Positions 1-6,057 of a stretch of 8,865 nt of DNA are shown piece by piece. Position 1 is the stretch's first letter, and each line of letters starts with the position of its first letter. This stretch comes from Acidimicrobiales bacterium (GTDB lineage Bacteria; Actinomycetota; Acidimicrobiia; Acidimicrobiales; VFJN01). The stretch spans positions 1 through 8,865 of the forward strand of contig JAFGPU010000465.1 in NCBI GenBank assembly GCA_016936035.1, given 5' to 3'. The notes under the pieces are model-generated. The model saw only the letters and a program-made list of their open reading frames with translations. It was not told the DNA's origin and did no database searches. The translations under genes were made by a program, and so were the position numbers.

Positions 1-307
1 CCAGCAGCCCGTTGTCGGGGCCGACCAGGAACGACTGGCCGTCGCCGACCTCGACGGCCACGCCGCGCCGGCTCGTGCCGACCCCGGGATCGACGACCGC
101 GAGCACCACCCCCGGGCACAGGTACTGCACGCTGCGGGCCAGGGTGAGCGAGCCGCCCTTGATGTCGTAGGGCCGGATGTCGTGGGTGATGTCCACCACC
201 GTCGTGTCCGGGGCGATGGACCGGATGACCGACGTGACGACCCCGACGAACTCGTCGGTGGTGCCGTAGTCGGACAGGAAGCTGATCGTGTCGAAGCGCG
301 GGGGCAT
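1..307 (-). CDS. SAM hydrolase / SAM hydroxide adenosyltransferase (DUF62 family), N-terminal part
   Basis: The first 102 codons of a gene that runs off the left edge. Members of this family split S-adenosylmethionine with water into adenosine and methionine; relatives are the SAM-dependent fluorinase and chlorinase. The visible part has the family landmarks in order: FLSDYG at 10-15, DEFVG at 18-22, VVDITHDI at 37-44, VVDPGVGT at 71-78 and GPDN at 96-99. The Asp and Arg of the hydrolase Asp-Arg-His triad would be D73 and R80, with the characteristic seven-residue spacing; the His lies beyond the window, so hydrolase versus halogenase cannot be proven, although hydrolase is by far the commoner type. 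The ATG at 307 is the natural start, because the conserved block begins within ten residues; no good Shine-Dalgarno precedes it. It lies 126 bp downstream of proC on the same strand, behind a strong hairpin, so cotranscription is doubtful. Confidence 0.9.
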   Translation of the reverse strand, partial: MPPRFDTISFLSDYGTTDEFVGVVTSVIRSIAPDTTVVDITHDIRPYDIKGGSLTLARSVQYLCPGVVLAVVDPGVGTSRRGVAVEVGDGQSFLVGPDNGLL

Positions 308-393
308 GCAGCGTCGAGTGTGCCGGACGGGGGCGGCGCCGGGCGAAGCGAGCGGCTCAGCCAACGCCGCTGCGCTCTCCGTACGGGACCGTT

Positions 394-428
394 GCCGGCG
401 GGCGAGACGGGCGAACGAGCCCGCCGGC
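394..428 (-). terminator. hairpin just after proC, candidate terminator
   Basis: A perfect 10-bp inverted repeat (GCCGGCGGGC at 394-403 and its complement at 419-428) with a 15-base loop begins 5 bases past the proC stop codon. There is no U-tract, as is common for actinobacterial hairpin terminators. It would separate proC from the SAM hydrolase gene. Confidence 0.5.
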
Positions 429-433
429 GGGGC

Positions 434-1231
434 TCAGGCCCCGAGCTCGCGACTGCGCTCGGTGGCCGCCATGACCGCCTCGAGGAACGCCGAGCGCACG
501 CCGGCCGCCTCGAGGGCGCGCAGGCCCGCAGCGGTGGTGCCGCCCGGCGACGTGACCGCGGCCCGCAGCGCCTCGGGCCCCTCGTGCGACTCGTCGAGCA
601 GGCGGGCGGCGCCGAGCAGGGTCTGGGTGACGAGGGCGCTGCTGACCGGGCGCGCCAGGCCGGCGAGCACGCCGGCCTCGACGAGGGCCTCGGCCACGAG
701 GAACACGTAGGCCGGCCCCGACCCGGACACGCCCGTGACGGCGTCGAGCAGCGGCTCGTCGACGCGCACGACCAGGCCGACCGCGCCGAGGATGCGCTCG
801 GCCCACGCCAGGTCGGCCTCGCCGGCGGCGTGGCCGGCAGCGATGGCGGCGGCACCCGCGCCGACGAGCGCCGGCGTGTTGGGCATCGCCCGCACCACGG
901 GGGTGCCGTCGGCCAGGGCCGCCTCGAGCCGGCCGATGGTGACACCGGCGGCGATCGACAGCACCGGCGTGCGCGATCCGGCCTCCGCGAGCGCCTGGCA
1001 CGCGTCCGGCACGTCGCCGGGCTTGACCGCCACGACGTGGCCTTCGGCCGGGCCGGCGACCTCGGCGACCGCCAGGCCGGGGAACCGCTCGCGCAGCTCG
1101 TCGGCCCGCTCGGGGAGCCGCTCGACGACCCGCATCTCGTGCGCGGCCGCCCACCCACCGGTGATCAACCCGGCGAGCAGTGCCTCGCCCATCTTGCCGC
1201 CGCCGATCACCTGGAGCTTGGGCATCGCCAT
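434..1231 (-). CDS. proC: pyrroline-5-carboxylate reductase
   Basis: The last step of proline synthesis: NAD(P)H-dependent reduction of 1-pyrroline-5-carboxylate to L-proline, in the cytoplasm. The 265-residue product has the normal family length. It opens with the Rossmann dinucleotide motif VIGGGKMGEAL (8-18), then VVAVKPGDV (66-74), the conserved VRAMPNTPALVGAG (113-126), and the C-terminal dimerisation/active-site signature VTGVSGSGPAYVF (165-177) with AVTSPGGTTAAGL (225-237). The ATG at 1231 was chosen; a second ATG two codons on (1225) is equally possible. A longer frame reaching 1339 would add 36 Arg/Pro-rich residues before the Rossmann fold and is rejected. No Shine-Dalgarno is seen, but TAACGT lies 7 bases before the 1231 start, which suggests a nearly leaderless transcript. 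It is preceded by a 189-bp non-coding gap and followed by a hairpin. Confidence 0.96.
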   Translation of the reverse strand: MAMPKLQVIGGGKMGEALLAGLITGGWAAAHEMRVVERLPERADELRERFPGLAVAEVAGPAEGHVVAVKPGDVPDACQALAEAGSRTPVLSIAAGVTIGRLEAALADGTPVVRAMPNTPALVGAGAAAIAAGHAAGEADLAWAERILGAVGLVVRVDEPLLDAVTGVSGSGPAYVFLVAEALVEAGVLAGLARPVSSALVTQTLLGAARLLDESHEGPEALRAAVTSPGGTTAAGLRALEAAGVRSAFLEAVMAATERSRELGA

Positions 1232-1238
1232 GATGGCG

Positions 1239-1244
1239 ACGTTA
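1239..1244 (-). promoter_or_regulatory. -10-like hexamer for proC (nearly leaderless)
   Basis: TAACGT on the minus strand, 7 bases before the ATG at 1231, places the expected transcription start about one base before the start codon. No convincing -35 box is visible. This is consistent with actinobacterial leaderless promoters, but it is inference from a short motif. Confidence 0.4.
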
Positions 1245-1349
1245 CGCGGCCGGCCGGGGCACGGCGACGACCGGCGAGCCGGGCCATGGGCCCGGCGCGC
1301 CACCCCCGACTTCCCCGATCGCGGTGCACGCCGGCCCACGGCCTGAGGT

Positions 1350-1420
1350 GCAGGCTAGATCGCCATCAGCTGAAGATCAATGAAAATGATGGAGATGACC
1401 TAGGTCGCCGAGGCGATGGC
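1350..1420. other. AT-rich island in the ybjN-proC gap
   Basis: The 189-bp gap 1232-1420 holds no convincing gene. Positions 1361-1400 have about 45% G+C (18 of 40 counted), far below the surroundings. On the plus strand a seven-codon frame, Met-Lys-Met-Met-Glu-Met-Thr-stop, occupies 1380-1403, with four methionines and no clear Shine-Dalgarno. On the minus strand a short stem (TCGCC/GGCGA, 1405-1416) followed by a run relatively rich in T could terminate ybjN transcription. None of these readings is firm. Confidence 0.3.
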
Positions 1421-1888
1421 CTACCCGGTGAAGCGAGAGGCGAATCCGAGCCGCAGGGCGGGCTGGAAGAACCGCTCGACCCACATGTAGAGCGAGCCCA
1501 GCACCCGGTCGAGCTCGTCGTCGTCCACCGCATCGTTGCCGAGCTGGCCCGTCAGGAAGATCGCGTCCTCGACGCCGATGGCGAACGCCGCGCCGTACAG
1601 CTTGGTGTTGTGGCGCAGCAGGTACTCGTAGAGCTGCTCCTGGTTCTCCTCGGGCGCCGGCATGACGTAGGTCTCGTAGTGCAGGGTGCGCTGGCGCAGG
1701 TGGAACCAGATGGTGAACACGTCCTTGGCCTCGCCCCGCACCCGCACGAACCACCGACGCTCACCGGACTCCTCGTCGCGCTCCACGGCCGCCACCACGG
1801 GGTTGCCGGTCCGCTGGCGCTCGAGCCAGGCCTCGATGCGGCTGGCGAGATCGTCGAGCTCGGCATCGGTCGACGGGCGCTGCGTCAT
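1421..1888 (-). CDS. YbjN domain-containing protein
   Basis: A 155-residue cytoplasmic protein of the YbjN family, whose members have a fold like type III secretion chaperones; their biochemical role is not settled. The N-terminal helix (9-25, LDDLASRIEAWLERQ) is followed by the strand-rich core WFVRVRGEAKDVFTIWFHLRQRTLHYETYVMPAP (46-79), the helix QEQLYEYLLRHN (83-94), the KLYGAAFAIGVEDAIFLTGQL stretch (96-116) and a C-terminal helical segment LGSLYMWVERFF (130-141). The length suits a single domain. The ATG at 1888 is the first sensible start, with TAGCGT 8 bases before it and no Shine-Dalgarno, so the mRNA is probably leaderless. It lies 58 bp downstream of mshA. From memory, an mshA gene followed by a small YbjN gene is the order in mycobacteria (Rv0486-Rv0487) and is frequent in actinobacteria, so the pairing looks conserved although the function is open. 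Confidence 0.88.
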   Translation of the reverse strand: MTQRPSTDAELDDLASRIEAWLERQRTGNPVVAAVERDEESGERRWFVRVRGEAKDVFTIWFHLRQRTLHYETYVMPAPEENQEQLYEYLLRHNTKLYGAAFAIGVEDAIFLTGQLGNDAVDDDELDRVLGSLYMWVERFFQPALRLGFASRFTG

Positions 1889-1896
1889 GGCCGTGA

Positions 1897-1902
1897 ACGC
1901 TA
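1897..1902 (-). promoter_or_regulatory. -10-like hexamer for ybjN (nearly leaderless)
   Basis: TAGCGT on the minus strand, 8 bases before the ATG at 1888, gives an expected transcription start within about two bases of the start codon. It lies beyond the hairpin that follows mshA, so ybjN may have its own promoter. No -35 match is evident. Confidence 0.4.
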
Positions 1903-1920
1903 GTGCTCGCCCCGTCCGCA

Positions 1921-1942
1921 GCCGCCCCGGGCGACGGGCGGC
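1921..1942 (-). terminator. hairpin after mshA, candidate terminator
   Basis: GCCGCCC (1921-1927) pairs perfectly with GGGCGGC (1936-1942) around an 8-base loop. It starts 4 bases past the mshA stop codon and has no U-tract. It may end or attenuate mshA transcription before ybjN. Confidence 0.4.
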
Positions 1943-1946
1943 GCCG

Positions 1947-3182
1947 TCAGTCGGCGCAGGTGACGAGCGAACGCACCGTGAGGTCGGCGTAGATGCGGCG
2001 CAGCCGGCCGGCCGCCGTCGACCAGGTGTAGTCCCGCGCCCGCAGTGCCGCCTGCGCTGACAGCTCGTCGGCCAGCGCGGGGTTCGTCAGGATCTGCTCG
2101 GCGTACGCGGCGAAGACCGTGGGGTCGCGCCCCTCGACCAGGAACCCCGTGCGCCCGTGGTCGACAAGCGTCCGCAGGCCGCCGACCGCGGCCGCGACCA
2201 CTGGCGTGCCGCACGCGGCCGCCTCGAGCGCCACCAGACCGAACGACTCGCTGCGGCTCGGCACCCAGACCAGGTCCGCCGCCCGGTAGAACGTCGACAG
2301 CATGTGGTGGGGCTGCGGCGCCGCGAAGCGCACGCGTTCGCTGACGCCCAGCGAGGCCGCCAGCTTCTCGATGCGCTCGACCTCGTGCCGGCCCTCGAGG
2401 CCGCTGGCGCCGCCGACCACCACCAGCACCGCCGTGGGGTCGTCCAGCTCGGCCAGTGCCCGCACCGCGACGTCCAGGCCCTTGAGCGGCTGGATGCGAC
2501 CGACGAACAGCAGCATCGGCCCGTCGAGCGGGCCGATCTGCGGGAGGGCGGCGCGCGCCCCGGCCCGGTCGCCGGGCGAGAAGAAGGCGTGCACCACACC
2601 GGGCGGGACCAGCTCGATCCGGGCCGGGTCGGTGCCGTAGAGCCGCTCGAGCTGGGCCGCTTCGGCGGCACTGTTGGCCAGGATGGCGTCCGAGCAGCCG
2701 ATGACCGCCGTCTCGGCGTCGACGCGACGCTGCGGCTCCGGGTCACCGGTCGTGGCCTTGACCCGGGCCAGGGTGTGGAACGTCGACACGAGCGGCAGGT
2801 CGAGCTCGTGCTTCAGGCGATGTCCCGCCACCCCCGACAGCCAGTAGTTGGCGTGCAGGGCATCGACGCCCATCAGGTCCCCGCTGGTCACCAGGTGCTC
2901 GAGCACCCCGTCGGCGAACTCGTCGACCACCTCCGGCAGCGCCTCCTTGGGCAGGTCGACCGGTCCGGCCGGCACGTGCACCACCCGGAAGCCGGGCTCG
3001 ACGCCGACCACGTCGGGCAGGTCGTCGCTCCACCGGCGCGTGTACACGTCGCTGGTCACGCCCGCCTGGGCGAGCGCCGACACCAGCTCGCGCACGTAGA
3101 CGTTCATGCCGCCACTGTCGCCGGCGCCCGGTTGGACGAGCGGGGACGTGTGCAGGGAAAGGACAGCGAGTCGTCGCACCAT
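1947..3182 (-). CDS. mshA: D-inositol-3-phosphate glycosyltransferase (mycothiol synthesis, MshA)
   Basis: The first committed step of mycothiol synthesis: transfer of N-acetylglucosamine from UDP-GlcNAc to 1L-myo-inositol 1-phosphate, in the cytoplasm. The 411-residue product is a GT-B glycosyltransferase of family GT4. The N-terminal acceptor domain starts with LSLHTSPLVQPGAGDSGGMN (8-27), the MshA hallmark, and continues with HANYWLSG (110-117) and STFHTLARVK (133-142). The C-terminal donor domain has FVGRIQPLKGLD (226-237, with R229 and K234), PSRSESFGLVALE (308-320, the E-x7-E pair E312/E320) and GTPVVAAAVGG (325-335). The usual PPGVD is PPGVV here (V197), a small departure. The ATG at 3182 sits directly before the first strand; the frame is open to 3266, but the extra 28 residues are unlike the family. 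It is divergent from sodB. A GT4 sucrose-phosphate-synthase relative is possible but less likely. Confidence 0.9.
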   Translation of the reverse strand: MVRRLAVLSLHTSPLVQPGAGDSGGMNVYVRELVSALAQAGVTSDVYTRRWSDDLPDVVGVEPGFRVVHVPAGPVDLPKEALPEVVDEFADGVLEHLVTSGDLMGVDALHANYWLSGVAGHRLKHELDLPLVSTFHTLARVKATTGDPEPQRRVDAETAVIGCSDAILANSAAEAAQLERLYGTDPARIELVPPGVVHAFFSPGDRAGARAALPQIGPLDGPMLLFVGRIQPLKGLDVAVRALAELDDPTAVLVVVGGASGLEGRHEVERIEKLAASLGVSERVRFAAPQPHHMLSTFYRAADLVWVPSRSESFGLVALEAAACGTPVVAAAVGGLRTLVDHGRTGFLVEGRDPTVFAAYAEQILTNPALADELSAQAALRARDYTWSTAAGRLRRIYADLTVRSLVTCAD

Positions 3183-3266
3183 CAGTGAACGAACACCCTT
3201 GACGGGCGAGAGATTCCGGCGCAACTCGGCCGAGACCGCGCGGGGGCGCCGGAACCGCTCCCCCAC

Positions 3267-3295
3267 GTGTCACCCGCCGCACGCGCGGGTAGGTT
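3267..3295 (+). promoter_or_regulatory. candidate sigma-70-type promoter of sodB
   Basis: GTGTCA (3267-3272), a 17-base spacer and TAGGTT (3290-3295) place a start near 3302, giving a leader of about 27 bases that carries the Shine-Dalgarno. The TA at 3290-3291 is the only TA step in the 146-bp gap between mshA and sodB, which strengthens the -10 assignment. The -35 match is only partial. Confidence 0.4.
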
Positions 3296-3328
3296 GCGGT
3301 CCGTTCGCCCACGACCCAAGGAGTGCCG

Positions 3329-3916
3329 ATGGCCTTCGAGCTGCCTCCGCTTCCGTACGCCAAAGACGCCCTCGCGCCGCACATGAGCGAGCAGACGCTC
3401 AACTACCACCACGGCAAGCACCACCAGACCTACGTCAACAACCTCAACGGCCTCGTCGAGGGCAGCGAGCACGACGGCAAGTCGCTCGAGGAGATCATCC
3501 TCGCCGCCGAGCCGGGCGGGCTGTTCAACAACGCCGCGCAGGTGTGGAACCACACGTTCTTCTGGAGCTGCATGTCGCCCGGCGGCGGCGGCGAGCCCAC
3601 CGGCGACGTGAAGACCGCCATCGAGCAGGCGTTCGGTTCCGTCGACGAGTTCAAGCAGACCTTCACCGACAAGGCGAAGACGCTGTTCGGCTCGGGGTGG
3701 ACCTGGCTGGCCAAGGGCGACGGCGGCCTCGAGATCCTCCAGACCAAGGACGCCGACCTGCCGCTCAAGCACGGCAAGACGGCCATCCTCACCCTCGACG
3801 TCTGGGAGCACGCGTACTACCTCGACTACCAGAACGCCCGGCCGGCCTACATCGAGACCTGGCTCGACAAGCTGGTCAACTGGGAGTTCGCCGCCGAGAA
3901 CCTCGCCAAGGGCTGA
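3329..3916 (+). CDS. sodB: superoxide dismutase, iron type
   Basis: Converts superoxide to oxygen and hydrogen peroxide in the cytoplasm. The 195-residue product has the full length of a bacterial Fe/Mn superoxide dismutase. The N-terminal helical domain carries YHHGKHHQTYVNNLN (26-40); the C-terminal domain carries FGSGWTWLAKGDG (120-132) and DVWEHAYYLDYQNARPAY (157-174). The metal ligands are H27, H75, D157 and H161. The active-site glutamine lies in the N-terminal domain (NNAAQVWNH, Q71), the arrangement of iron enzymes; manganese enzymes supply it from the C-terminal domain. The sequence resembles E. coli SodB closely throughout (for example ELPPLPYAKDALAPH). A strong AAGGAG (3318-3323) lies 5 bases before the ATG at 3329; a GTG two codons upstream overlaps it and is rejected. 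It is divergent from mshA and followed by two hairpins. Metal choice by motif is good but not infallible. Confidence 0.97.
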   Translation: MAFELPPLPYAKDALAPHMSEQTLNYHHGKHHQTYVNNLNGLVEGSEHDGKSLEEIILAAEPGGLFNNAAQVWNHTFFWSCMSPGGGGEPTGDVKTAIEQAFGSVDEFKQTFTDKAKTLFGSGWTWLAKGDGGLEILQTKDADLPLKHGKTAILTLDVWEHAYYLDYQNARPAYIETWLDKLVNWEFAAENLAKG

Positions 3917-3933
3917 TCGACGGCTCCGCACGC

Positions 3934-3954
3934 CGACGCCGCCGTGCGGCGTCG
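3934..3954. terminator. first hairpin after sodB
   Basis: CGACGCCGC (3934-3942) and its exact complement (3946-3954) form a 9-bp stem with a 3-base loop, 17 bases past the sodB stop. It can act on either strand in this convergent gap. Confidence 0.5.
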
Positions 3955-3962
3955 CATCCGGT

Positions 3963-3987
3963 GGCCCGGCACCCCGTGTGCCGGGCC
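3963..3987. terminator. second hairpin after sodB, probable bidirectional terminator
   Basis: GGCCCGGCAC (3963-3972) and its exact complement (3978-3987) form a perfect 10-bp stem around a 5-base loop. It lies between the sodB stop (3916) and the end of the opposing membrane-protein gene (4056), so it could serve both genes. There is no U-tract on either side. Confidence 0.6.
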
Positions 3988-4055
3988 CCGTCGCGTCGTG
4001 GGGACCCGTCGCCGTCCGGGACCACGCGTGCTCGGCGGTTCGGGCGCCGGGACGG

Positions 4056-5807
4056 TCAGAACGCGCCGGCGGCCGCGGCCCACACGGGCCCGAGCACCAG
4101 CAGCGTGTCGATGCGGCGGAGGGCCGGCGCATGGGCGCCTGCACCCGGCAGCGCGACGGAGCCGAGGATCTGACCGAGCGGGCAGGCGACGGCGGTGAAG
4201 GCGAGGAGCGCCACGCCCCCCGCGGCGTAGGGCTCGACCAGCACGATCGCCAAGGGCAGCGCCACGAGCGACGCGGTGGTGATGCCCGCCAGTGGGCCCT
4301 CCACCGGGTTGGAGGCACCGGATCCCACGATGTAGTCGCCCATCTCGTAGGCGCTGGCGACGAGGAGGAGCATCGCCGCGGCCACCGCGGACTCGCGCCA
4401 CACCAGGACGAACATCGCACCCCCGAGGGCCGGGACCATCGAGAACACGAGGATGGCGACGGTGGCGATGCGGCCCTCGCCTCCCGGCAGCAGAGCGCCG
4501 TCGGGAGCGAGGGCGCAGCCGACGGCGACCACGAGGCCGACGACGACGGCGCCCACCACGGCCGGCGTCCCGACGAGGGCGGCGAGCACGGGCACGGCCC
4601 CGAGCCCCGCCGCCACGTCGGCCTGCCAGGCCACCGAGCCCCACGCCTGGACGATCTGGCGGGCGGCCCATCCCGCCGCGACCGCAAAGACGATCGCCGC
4701 GATGCCGGGGAGGGGCACGACCGTGGCGAGCAGCGCCCCGACGAACCAGGCGACACCGAGCCGGACACGTGGCCCGTCGACGTCGTAGACGGTCCGCAGC
4801 CGGTGGCGGTCGATGGGCGGGCGCCGTGGTCGGGGCTCGTCGACCGGCGCGCGTCGCGCCCGTGCCGGGCGAGCGGGGCCGGGCGGCGGGAGGTCGGGTT
4901 GGGCGAACACCTCGGGCTCGTCGAACATGTCGGGCTCTGCGAGAGGGTCGCCGGTCCCGGGCGTCAGCACCGGGGCGTCGGGCACGCCACCTGCGAGGTC
5001 GGGCGCCGCCATCGGACCGGGCTCGGGCACGCCGTACGGTCCGGCAGGGCCGCCACGACCGGGCAGCGGCTCGGGATCGCGCAAGGGCCCGTCGAACGGC
5101 GCGGGGACGGTCGACGGTCCGCCGGCGTCGACATCGTGCGCGCCGACCGGATCCGGCGGCGGGCCGGCTCCGCCGGGCCGCCGGGGTCGCCGCGGGGGGT
5201 CGGGGATGCCCGCGGCGCCGGTCGCCCCACCCGGCGGCACACGACCGCCGGGGCGATCGGCCCCAGGGACCCGGCTCGGGCCGCCGGGGCCGGCGGGACG
5301 CCGGTGCGCCGGTGCGCCGAACACCGTCTCGGGCGGTGGCAGGTCCTCGGGCGCGGGCACGAAGATCTGCGCCCGTGACCGGCGGGGACCCTCGTTGCGG
5401 TCGTCCGCCCGGTCGCCGTTGCCGCCGGCAGGGCCCGTCACGGGGCCGGCAGGCGCTCGTCCCGCATCGCCGGGACCGGCAGCCGCACGTCCCGCATCGC
5501 CGGGACCGGAAGCGGCGCGGCCGGGGGTGGCGCGACCGGGAGCCGCGCTCCGCGGCGCCGCGCGGCCGGGAGCGACGGGGCCGGGAGCGGCGCGGCCGGG
5601 CGCGACGGGGTCCGGGTCGATGGGGCCGCCGGCGGCAGCGCGGCCGTTGGTGCCCGCACCACCCGCGTCGTCGATGTCGTCGACGGGAACCGCGCCCCGG
5701 GCGCGCCGTCCGGAGCGCCCGCGCACTCTGTCGCCATCCGCCACCCCGGTGCGCACGCCCGGCTCGCCGCTCCACCACGGCACGGGAACGTCGTCGTCGT
5801 CTCTCAC
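4056..5807 (-). CDS. proline/glycine/alanine-rich protein with C-terminal CdsA-like multi-spanning membrane domain
   Basis: A 583-residue protein I cannot name. Residues 1-15 are acidic (RDDDDVPVPWWSGEP); 16-340 are low-complexity Pro/Gly/Ala/Arg, surely disordered, with a pentapeptide repeat of the PGRAA type at about 64-117; 316-340 are very basic. From about 348 to the end there are eight or nine hydrophobic segments. The last part recalls phosphatidate cytidylyltransferase (CdsA): YEMGDYIVGSG...NPVEGPLAGI (487-509) is placed like the DxGAY...SPxKTxEGxxGG region, and PALRRIDTLLVLGPVW (561-576) like GxLDRIDSLLxAxPVF at the CdsA C-terminus. The SxxKRxxxxKD and HGG elements are absent and the DR aspartate is Arg (R564), so catalysis is unlikely. 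The GTG start at 5807 overlaps the MoaD-like stop as GTGA, so translation is probably coupled. It is the last gene of the operon. The CdsA link is inference from motif placement. Confidence 0.85.
   Translation of the reverse strand: MRDDDDVPVPWWSGEPGVRTGVADGDRVRGRSGRRARGAVPVDDIDDAGGAGTNGRAAAGGPIDPDPVAPGRAAPGPVAPGRAAPRSAAPGRATPGRAASGPGDAGRAAAGPGDAGRAPAGPVTGPAGGNGDRADDRNEGPRRSRAQIFVPAPEDLPPPETVFGAPAHRRPAGPGGPSRVPGADRPGGRVPPGGATGAAGIPDPPRRPRRPGGAGPPPDPVGAHDVDAGGPSTVPAPFDGPLRDPEPLPGRGGPAGPYGVPEPGPMAAPDLAGGVPDAPVLTPGTGDPLAEPDMFDEPEVFAQPDLPPPGPARPARARRAPVDEPRPRRPPIDRHRLRTVYDVDGPRVRLGVAWFVGALLATVVPLPGIAAIVFAVAAGWAARQIVQAWGSVAWQADVAAGLGAVPVLAALVGTPAVVGAVVVGLVVAVGCALAPDGALLPGGEGRIATVAILVFSMVPALGGAMFVLVWRESAVAAAMLLLVASAYEMGDYIVGSGASNPVEGPLAGITTASLVALPLAIVLVEPYAAGGVALLAFTAVACPLGQILGSVALPGAGAHAPALRRIDTLLVLGPVWAAAAGAF
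5458..5616 (-). repeat. in-frame minisatellite inside the Pro/Gly/Ala-rich region
   Basis: Two 22-bp copies at 5458-5479 and 5488-5509 repeat with a 30-bp period and encode GPGDAGRAxA twice. From 5511 to 5616 the CCGGG core recurs with an exact 15-bp period (5521, 5536, 5566, 5581, 5596, 5612), encoding PGRAA/PGPVA pentapeptides. All periods are multiples of three, so copy-number change would not break the frame. Confidence 0.85.
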
Positions 5808-6046
5808 GCCGCACCCCCGGACACCGGCGGCAGCACAGCCACCTCGTCGTCGTCGCCCACCTCGTCGTCGCCGTGCGCCGGCTCGCCGTTGACCCACACG
5901 CGGCAGTTGGGCAGCAGCGCCCCGAAGCCCTCGGGGTAGCGCGCCCGGGCGCCGGCCAGCACCTCGTCGACGGTGCGACCGTCGACGACGTCACGGCCGG
6001 TGCCGGCGGCCTCGCGGGCCTGGGCGAAGAGCCGGAGGACGGCCAT
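5804..6046 (-). CDS. MoaD/ThiS-like ubiquitin-fold (sulfur carrier) protein
   Basis: An 80-residue beta-grasp protein of the MoaD/ThiS family, whose members carry sulfur as a C-terminal thiocarboxylate for molybdopterin, thiamine, cysteine or other products after adenylation by a MoeB/ThiF enzyme. Visible features are the first strand VLRLFAQAREAAGTG (3-17), the turn TVDEVLAGARARYPEGFGALLPN (25-47), the strand CRVWVNGEPA (48-57), an acidic GDDDEVAVLPPVSGG (64-78) and then two extra alanines before the stop. Functional carriers normally end exactly at Gly-Gly, so the product as encoded would need trimming or be inactive. The ATG at 6046 starts 11 bases after the hydratase stop, with GAGG overlapping that stop as a Shine-Dalgarno. 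The gene overlaps the next by four bases. No MoeB or MoaE partner is in the window, so a molybdopterin role is not shown. Confidence 0.87.
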   Translation of the reverse strand: MAVLRLFAQAREAAGTGRDVVDGRTVDEVLAGARARYPEGFGALLPNCRVWVNGEPAHGDDEVGDDDEVAVLPPVSGGAA

Positions 6047-6057
6047 CTGCGCCGGCC

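Noticed and set aside
182..1903. Long plus-strand open frame across the SAM hydrolase, proC and ybjN genes
   Set aside because: It is antisense to three recognisable genes and its product is Arg/Gly/Asp-rich without any motif, as expected from high-GC shadow frames.
3183..3266. 28-residue N-terminal extension of MshA
   Set aside because: The conserved MshA start lies at the ATG at 3182; the extension is basic and unlike the family.
3323..3328. GTG start for sodB two codons upstream
   Set aside because: This GTG overlaps the AAGGAG Shine-Dalgarno; the ATG at 3329 has correct spacing and the family N-terminus.
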